Assembly: GCA_031769625.1 (NCBI GenBank)
Contig: JAUIMM010001592.1
Span: forward strand, 627,501 to 691,500
Direction: 5' to 3'
DNA: 64,000 nt
DNA from: Taudactylus pleione
Taxonomy: Eukaryota > Chordata > Amphibia > Anura > Myobatrachidae
Part shown: one piece after another, positions 57,004 through 64,000 of the stretch
Position numbering within the stretch: position 1 is the stretch's first letter
How the letters are laid out: every line of letters begins with the position of its first letter
The notes under the pieces: model-generated
The model's database searches: none
What the model saw: only the letters and a program-made list of their open reading frames with translations
Told to the model about the DNA's origin: nothing
Made by a program: the position numbers and the translations under genes

Positions 57004-57873
57004 GGCCCATATTCAATTTGAGCTGACCCGCCATACTTTTTTGCCTCCCGGACGTTTCGCCTGTTTTGCAGGCGGAAAAGTGTCGCGCGCGTGCCCTCGT
57101 TTCGCCGTATTCAATTTGAAAGTAGGCGAAAATGGGACCCGGCGGAATTTAAACAAGCGGGAAAGTACTGTCAGATTTGGGGAAATCAGCCTAAAACCCC
57201 CCAAAAGATGCTCTGACATGGGGGTTAGCTATGGCACCCCCCGATTTGGCTTGCTGAAGGTATTTGGTGTTTTTAAACGGGCTAAATAGTGTTTTTGTGT
57301 AAGTGGTGAAGAATAGTATTCTGGAGGTTTTTTTACAGAAAATAACTTATCCCAGCAAATTTGGGGTACTTGAAAATGGGGGTCAGCATATTTAAAAGTT
57401 TCTAAAGTGAAGTTGAAAAAATCGTGAAAAATCCACCTGCCGCAAGCACCTGTAATGAAAAAACACCTGGGGCATACTTGGGGACCCCCCCAGAGTCAAG
57501 TTCGCTAGTTTTTATCTTTGACCCCAAACTTTTTTCTTTTTTGCCCCCAAAATCAAAGTGATTTTTTGGTGGGATGTCCTTAAGTATTTGTGAATTTTTT
57601 TTTGACAGTTTACCTTTGGGGGACTGTCTGAAGGCTGCAGGGGGGTTCCCGCAACGTTGCACCCCAAAACTCCAATACTGCACTTTTTTTCGCCTTCTAT
57701 TCATAGGCGAAACTTTTTCGCCTATTACATTACATTGACTTTCTGCCTAGGCGGAATGTCTTCCAAACTGAATACGGAGTCAAATCAAAACAGGCGAAAA
57801 TGACGTCATCGGCGAAAAGTTTTCGCCAAAAACATGTGAAAACTGCTTTTTCGCTTCGAATTGAATACGGGCC
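57004..57873. mobile_element. 870-bp MITE of the GTATTCAATT family, TAT target duplication
   Basis: Ends GGCCCATATTCAATTTGAG and CGAATTGAATACGGGCC, with TAT at 57001-57003 and 57874-57876. It shares internal blocks with 10324-11156 and 61198-62378 (AGATGCTCTGACATGGGGGTT, GGTGAAGAATAGTATT). CRE-like TGACGTCATC lies near both ends in this family. No coding capacity. Confidence 0.85.
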
Positions 57874-58287
57874 TATACCTTAAAAACTTATGGAAATATC
57901 AGAATTTTGTCAGCACTGACTAAATATAAAGCAGTGTTATTAAGTTTTACTACTTTCCTCTGATTTTTGGAATTATCCCCCGAATTGCCTATTGAGCTGG
58001 GTACACACTAGGTCAACCTATCTGATGATTGGTAAGTGCATACCCACTTAACCAATCGTCTGCCCGATGTGCCGGTCTTGACGTCACAACTGGGCTGGCA
58101 TTTCAATTTGCCCGCCCAGTTGAGCTGTCGCTCATCGGCGGGTCCGTGCAACATGTGTACGGGTGATCGGCGGGTCATCCGTACACACCAGCAGATCCTG
58201 TGCTGCAGGGCCAATCCGATATGTCAGTGAACAATGTCATGCACAGACATAATGGGTCTGCACACCCGCTGATGTACTATAGATATA

Positions 58288-59923
58288 CAGTCGGGTCCAT
58301 AAATATTGGAACATTGACAGAATTTTCAGATTTTGGCCTCTTTTCACCATCACAATGGCTTTGAAATGAAACAAACAAGATGTACTTTAACTGCAGACTT
58401 TCAGATTTAATTTGAGGGTAATTACATACAAATCGGGTGAACGGTGTAGGAATTACAACAGTTTCAATATGTGCCTCCCACTTTTTAAGGGGTTAAAAGT
58501 AATGGGACTATCAACTCAAAAGCTATTTCATGGACAGGTGTGGGCTATTCCCTCGTTATTTCATTATCAATTAAGCAGGTAAAAGGTCTGGAGTTGATTC
58601 TAGGTGTGACATTTGCATTTGGAATCAGTTGCTGTCGACTCTCAATATGAGATCCAAAGAGCTGTCACTATCAGTGAAGCAAGCCATCATTAGGCTGAAA
58701 AATCAAAACAAACCCATCAGAGAGATAGCAAAAACATTAGGTGTGGCCAAATCAACTGTTTGGAACATTCTTAAAAAGAAAGGAACGCACCGGAGAGCTC
58801 AGCAACACCAAAAGACCCGGAAGACCACGGAAAACAACTGTGGTGGATGACAAAAGAATTATTTCCCTGGTGAAGAAAAACCCCTTCCCAACAGTTGGCC
58901 AAATCAAGAACACTCTCCAGGAGGTAGATGTATATGTGTCAAAGTCAACAATCAAGAGAAGACTTCACAAGAGTGAATATAGAGGGTTCACCACAAGATG
59001 CAAACCATTGGTGAGCCACAAAAACAGGAAGACCAGATTAGTTTGCCAAACAACATCTAAAAAAGCCATTACAGTTCTGGAACAACATCCTATGGACAGA
59101 TGAGACAAAGATCAACTTGTACCAGAGTGATGGGAAGAGAAGGAAAGGAACTGCTTATGAGCCAAAACATACCACCTCATCAGTGAAGCATGGTGGTGGT
59201 AGTGTCATGGCGTGGGCACGTATGGCTGCCAATGGAACTGGTTCCCTTGTATTTATTGATGATTTGACTGCTGACAAAAGCAGCAGAATGAATTCTGAAG
59301 TGTTTCGGGCAATATTATATGCTCATATTCAGTCAAATGCTTCAGAACTCATTGGACGGCGCTTCACAGTGCAGATGGACAATGACCCGAAGCATACTGC
59401 AAAAGCAACCAAAGAGTTTTTTAAGGCTAAAAAGTGGAATGTTATGCAATGGCCAAGTTAATCCCCTGACCTGAATCCGATTGAGCATGCATTTCACTTG
59501 ATGAAGACAAAACTGAAGGGAAAATGCCCCAAGAACAAGCAGGAACTGAAGACATTTGCAGTAGAGGCCTGGCAGAGCATCACCAGGGATGAAACCCAGC
59601 GTCTGGTGATGTCTATGTGTTCCAGACTTCAGGCTGTAATTGCCTGCAAAGGATTTGCAACAAAGTATTAAAAAGTGAAAGTTAGATTTAGGATTGTTTA
59701 GTTTGTCCCATTACTTTTGGCCCCTTAAAATGTGGGAGGCACATATAGAAACCGTTGTAATTCCTACACCATTCACCTGATTTGTATGTAATTACCCTCA
59801 AATTAAATCTGAAAGTCTGCAGTTAAAGCACATCTTGTTTGTTTCATTTCAAAGCCATTGTGGTGGTGAATAGAGGCCAAAATATGAAAATTCTGTCAAT
59901 GTCCCAATATTTATGGACCTGAC
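58288..59923 (+). mobile_element. Nearly complete Tc1 transposon with about 215-bp inverted repeats
   Basis: Left TIR from CAGTCGGGTCCATAAATATT (58288) to about 58508; the right TIR is its complement from about 59700 to 59923. TA lies on both sides (58286-58287, 59924-59925). Length 1636 bp. The DDE transposase gene between them has only three or so lesions. The protein closely resembles a Tc1 lineage I remember from teleosts, lampreys and frogs. A deleted copy is at 21533-22677. Confidence 0.93.
58647..59670 (+). pseudogene. Tc1 DDE transposase, recently inactivated
   Basis: Starts MRSKELSLSVKQAIIRLKNQ at 58647, with paired HTH domains (LGVAKSTVWNIL; VSKSTIKRRLH) and a GRPRK linker motif. 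Catalytic residues are kept: the first Asp in WTDETK (codon 59099), the second in MDNDPKHTAK (59378) and the Glu in SPDLNPIEHAF (59483). Lesions: an extra base near 58791, a 2-base loss near 59041 and TAA at 59459-59461. It ends ..AVIACKGFATKY at about 59670. Few lesions mean recent loss of function. Confidence 0.9.
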
Positions 59924-59949
59924 TATCTATCAGTGTGTACCCAGCTTCA

Positions 59950-61197
59950 TTCTCTGGACTTAATGGGGCACAGTTTATAAAAGGGGATTGTAAAATGTTT
60001 AAAAAAAAAAAAAATTAAGAACCAACTGTACAATTTACATCGTAATCTATTAGGAGGACAACATTATGTGTAGAGAAGTGCTAGTTTATCGTAGATATTT
60101 GCCTAGTCATAGTGGGCGCCATCTGCGATTGTTCGCACTATGCATGCTCGCAAAGGCCGAGCGAGGCATACTTGTTCATCACTGTGAGTCTGCCGGCTAT
60201 TCACAGCGTGGAAATCAACCAGAACTCCGCTTGCACGTGAATGGCTGTCACCGGGCCGCAACAGGGCGTTAGCACTTAGCATACGTTTGCCCTGGGCGTT
60301 TAAGCAGAGTTGAGGCCTACTCAGAGGTGAGCTACGCAAAGATTCGTCGATTTCAGAAGAATCTTTTGCAGCCAAGATAGCGCTGGTGCATATATCCGGC
60401 TGACTGCTTCTCTCACAAGCTGACATATACGGGCGGACCGGTGCAGCCACATAGATCCGGCCCACTGTGTGTAGACAGTAATGTAGCATACACACGGTCA
60501 GATTTGTCAGATGAATGATTTTAACAAAGATTTGAACGATTTTTGACTGCATTAAAATGAATGGAATCGTCCATGTCTGACTGCAAACACATCAGATGTC
60601 AGATATCGTTATCTGACCATCGGGAACGCGCATCGTTCAAATCGTTCATCTGACAGATATGTCAGATTTTCCTTCAACGATTTTTTAAATCGTTATCATT
60701 CAGATCTGAAGAAAAATCTGAACGTGTGTATGCACCTTATCGCGCATAGATGGCTACAAGCATCTGCTCAATAGCAGTGTCCCTGAATATGAAAATTAAA
60801 TGTTGCTGCAAGTGTAATAGTGACCAGGAGGTGGCAGACTGAGCCATGAGTACCACAGCTGTAAAATAATAGAGATCCAGTTCAGCTCTCAGACTTTGGA
60901 GTTTATAAAGGATGAGGGCAATGGTGGCATCAGTCCCATCTCTGTATGCATAATTTCCATCGTGTTATTTATTACAAGCTCATGAAAAACACTGATTGGT
61001 ATTTCAATCCATACAGTGTTAATAGATGTGTCCTGTCTTGTTACATCACCCCTGGTCAGAGAAGACGTATTTAGTTTAATTTTACTTTTAGTGATCATAT
61101 CAGGGTTATGTGATTACTACTTTTATGTTTTAGAATTTAATTTTTTTTATTTTTCAGGATAAGAAGAGGCTGTTATCTTACCCACAGCTAAAGTTAA
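59950..61197. other. Intergenic with one MITE
   Basis: 60001-60014 is an A run. 60066-60470 holds an inverted-repeat-bearing GC-rich stretch (GCATGCTCGCAAAGGCC) that I cannot classify. 60740-61197 shows nothing recognisable. Confidence 0.4.
60483..60737. mobile_element. About 255-bp MITE
   Basis: The left TAGCATACACACGGTCAGATTTG and right AAATCTGAACGTGTGTATGCA ends are inverted repeats. ATCGTTCAAATCGTTCATCTGAC and GTCAGATGAATGATT pair inside. No coding frame; TSD not fixed. Confidence 0.65.
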
Positions 61198-62378
61198 GGG
61201 GCGTATTCAATTAACTTCGCACCCGCAATACTTTTTTGCATGCCGGATTTTTCGCCTACATCGCGTGTTTTGCATGCGGAAAAGTATCGGGCGCGCTCCC
61301 GCTATTCGCCATATTCAATTAGAAAGGATGCGACAACGACACCCGGCGGTTCTGTCAAAAATGGGGAACTCAGTCCTGACACCCCCCAAAAGATGCCCTA
61401 ACATTGGGGATCACTGTAGATGTCCCTGATTAGCCCTAACGTAGGTATTTGGAGGTACTTACGTTGTGTCAATTGGTGCCAATTAGCGCATTAACACAAG
61501 TGGTGAAGAATAGCATTAAGCAGTATTTTTGTGTGAAAATAACTACTCCCAGCAAATTTGGGGTACTTGAAAATGGGTGCCAGCATATTTTGAAGTTGCT
61601 AAAGTGAAGTTTGAAATCGCGTAAAAAAATCCACCTGCTGCCAGCACCTGCAATCAAAATAACACCAGTCCCATACTTTTACACCTATTACATTGCATTG
61701 ACTTTCTGCCTAGGCGGAAAGTCTTCCAAATTGAATACGGAGTAACATCAAAACAGGCGAAAATGACGTCATCGCCGAAAAGTTGTAGCCAAAAACACAT
61801 GAAACCGGCTTTTCGCTCCAAATTGAATACGGGCCTATACCTTAAAAACTTATTGAAATATCAGAATTTTTCAGCACTGACTCAATATAAAGCAGTGTTT
61901 CTCTTATTAAGTTTTACTACTTTCTGTGTCCTCTGTTTTTTTGGAACTATCCCCCGAATCGCCTATTGAGTTGGGTACACACTAGGTCAACCCATCTCAT
62001 GATTGGTAAGTGCATACCCACTTAACTAATCGTCTGCCTGATGTGCCCCCAGAAGTCTATTTTGCTAGTTTTTTTTAGTTTGTCCCCCAACTTTGAACTT
62101 TTTCACCCCCAAAATTAAAGTAATTTTTTTTAGGTGTTCTAAAATATTTTTGAAAACATTTTTGGGAGACTATCCCAAGATTGCCGGTGGGGGTTTCCGA
62201 AGTTTGCACCCCAAAACCGCAATTCTGCCTTTTTTCCGCCTGCTATTCATAGGCGAAACTTTTCTGCCGATAACATTGCATTGACTTTTCGCGTACGCAA
62301 AAAGTCTTTGGGATTGAGTACAGCGGAAACTTTCCACCTGGCAAAATTACGATACTCGCCTCTAATTGAATATGGCCC
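61198..62378. mobile_element. Chimeric MITE carrying a copied segment, TAA target duplication
   Basis: Ends GGGGCGTATTCAATTAAC and CTCTAATTGAATATGGCCC, with TAA at 61195-61197 and 62379-62381. Left part 61198-61680 and right part 62048-62378 are one GTATTCAATT-family MITE. Between them, 61681-62047 is a second copy of 57715-58070, including that MITE's right end, its unique flank and the start of the next MITE. See findings. Confidence 0.85.
61681..62047 (+). repeat. Duplicate of 57715-58070 inserted in a MITE
   Basis: Read side by side, both run through CATTGACTTTCTGCCTAGGC, AATGACGTCATCG, GAATACGGGCCTATACC, TCAGCACTGACT, TATCCCCCGAAT, then GGGTACACACTAGGTCAACC and TCGTCTGCC. Differences are a few scattered changes and a small CTCTTATTAAG length variant. 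Both copies end at GATGTGCC. Same orientation, about 4.0 kb apart. Confidence 0.88.
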
Positions 62379-62381
62379 TAA

Positions 62382-64000
62382 ATGTCAGAAACATTTCAAT
62401 AGAACAGCTTACGGGTGGCAGTAATAACACAGAAGACGTGACAGTTACATGACAGTTATTTTTGTCTCACTCAGTCCTACAAGCCAACCACGCCCCTTAG
62501 AGATGCATCAGATTTTGAACTTCACGTATGATTGCGCTTCCCATAACCCTGGTGCAAGTTTCTTAGATGATAAGTACGATGACGGGCGCATCCACCTATA
62601 TTCTGAATTTAAAGTTGCTCGAATCTTAAAGTTACCTAATACTCAAAATACAGCTGCCGAAACATAAGTATACAGATACATTTGTGTGTATTAATGCAAA
62701 AGTCACAATTTGCCTAAATCTTAATCAGGCCCATGGTGTCGTTAAACCAGGACAATTCCATAAACCTGTTATACCTCTTCTGAAGTAGCTGCTGACCTCC
62801 TTGGTCCTTACAAACTCATTGTGAGGGGCTGTCTCCCCATGTCAGAATTAAATAGGAAAGTTACTTGTACTGATCAGTTTTTTAAATATATTGCATATTA
62901 CTTACAGCCACTAGAGGGCCCTCTAATCCCCCCTTTTTTTCTCCAGCAGTAGGGATCAATACTTTCTATAAAGTGCGGGAATTTTAAAATAACCTTTAGC
63001 ATAAGAAGGGACGGGATTGGAGGGAAAATGCTGATGTAAGGTTATATAATATGACGAACAAAGAAAAACGATCCTAAAATCACAGTGCCCCTCTTTTATA
63101 GCATGTCCCTCATGGTATATTACGAATGGGTGATAGGCATCTAATTATATAGCTGTCATTTATATTATCTGACCCTCTTTCTGTTGTGGATCCAGATTAT
63201 TCCCCAATGGGTACCAAAAAGTGTCTGTTTGGTCTTTATATTCCTCACAACATCCGGCTGAATATTAGTTTTGTGGTTGTGTATAAAGTGTATATAGTGT
63301 CTGTACACATAACATGCATCTTGCTATAAAATATTGGCCATCCACATTTGCAAGCTATAATGTTGGGAGGGGTTCTGTATACATTGAAGAACACAGAGAA
63401 TATTTACCCTGTACGAAGCCTCCCTCCCCCCCCTACATGAATATTGGGGAGGGGGTAAGAGAGTATATTAGAAGTTAATGAGGGTGGGGTGACCTCCAGT
63501 AACCGTGCACAGACTCCGTCTATTCTGTATTTATTATGGTGTGAGCTGTCACACTTCATCATTTGTTTTGTATGATTTATTGCACAATTTACAAACTTAA
63601 CAATTTAAAAAATGTGAAATGCGTTGTGTTCGGGGTTATAATATGTAAAGAACCTCCGCAGCAATGCAGCTTTATCAATGTTTAACTGGCTGTTTATGGC
63701 ACCAGGGTGTGGGGAATGTAATGACCGGCATCTTCAGAGTCCTTATTCTCAGCCAAAGGTCTCCTCCATGACAATCTATGTCAGTGCGACAACTCTGTCA
63801 TATAATAATATCACATACAGAGTATATATAAGTCACCTATTGTCTGACCCATCCCATCACCATCTGGGGGATACAGTATACAGTACACAGAGATGTCACA
63901 GAGATTACAGTAAGACTCGTTTCATTTTTATATCTACAATAATTGTACCCCCCCCGTCCATATCATCTCTTTGGGGTCTAGTTACTAAGCAGTGTTAGGA
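62382..64000. other. Intergenic, no gene recognised
   Basis: About 1.6 kb of AT-rich sequence with a few homopolymers (C runs at 63425 and 63948). 62450-62670 contains a short open frame without recognisable content. No repeat ends or RNA genes were identified. The next gene expected from human synteny (PLEKHA7) is not visible here. Confidence 0.5.

Larger units (their letters stand above)
57995..59946. mobile_element. MITE split by a Tc1 insertion
   Basis: The left AGCTGGGTACACACTAGG and right AGTGTGTACCCAGCT are inverted ends, about 290 bp apart once the Tc1 element (58288-59923) is removed. Interior palindromes include GATCGGCGGGTCATCC-type stretches. Relics of the family start at 49150, 51228 and 61975. 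Confidence 0.75.

Overview
This is a eukaryotic, vertebrate window, most likely from an anuran amphibian. The evidence is spliced genes with canonical GT/AG introns, a protein series clearly homologous to vertebrate PIK3C2A followed by RPS13 in the same orientation (the order I recall from human chromosome 11p15), and a repeat load of frog character: DIRS-type tyrosine-recombinase retrotransposons, Tc1-like elements, many palindromic non-autonomous DNA transposons (MITEs) and tRNA-derived SINEs. There are no bacterial-type features.

Layout. (1) About 1-29,685, + strand: the 3' two thirds of pik3c2a (class II phosphoinositide 3-kinase alpha). I can place 27 consecutive coding exons from 289 to the stop at 28174. 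Their phases join without a break into 1167 codons plus stop, covering a linker, the PI3K-type C2 domain, the helical domain, the lipid kinase domain, the PX domain and the C-terminal C2 domain. A 3'UTR with a poly(A) signal follows at 29659. The 5' exons (clathrin-binding N-terminus, Ras-binding region) lie outside the window. (2) About 29,700-44,220: intergenic DNA filled by a nested cluster of DIRS retrotransposons (one nearly complete, about 34.26-40.3 kb; one with gag and RT deleted, about 30.58-33.69 kb; relics between and after them) and several MITEs. (3) 44,400-51,065, + strand: rps13 (uS15), six coding exons, 151 aa, intact, with a GC-rich TOP-type promoter. (4) 51,065-64,000: no host gene seen; a dense patchwork of Tc1, hAT and 3-bp-TSD MITEs, SINEs and minisatellites.

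The two host genes are unrelated in function: a membrane-traffic lipid kinase and a structural protein of the small ribosomal subunit. Their linkage looks like ancestral synteny. Most of the unusual biology is in the repeats: a run of nine consecutive hairpins (52,793-53,220); a minisatellite that has copied a functional splice donor of pik3c2a about eleven times (24,048-24,460); a MITE that has swallowed a copied segment spanning another MITE's end and its flank (61,681-62,047); an antisense DIRS starting about 13 nt from a splice donor; and long overlapping reading frames in the DIRS element. All family names come from recognised motifs and memory of the families; no database search was possible.
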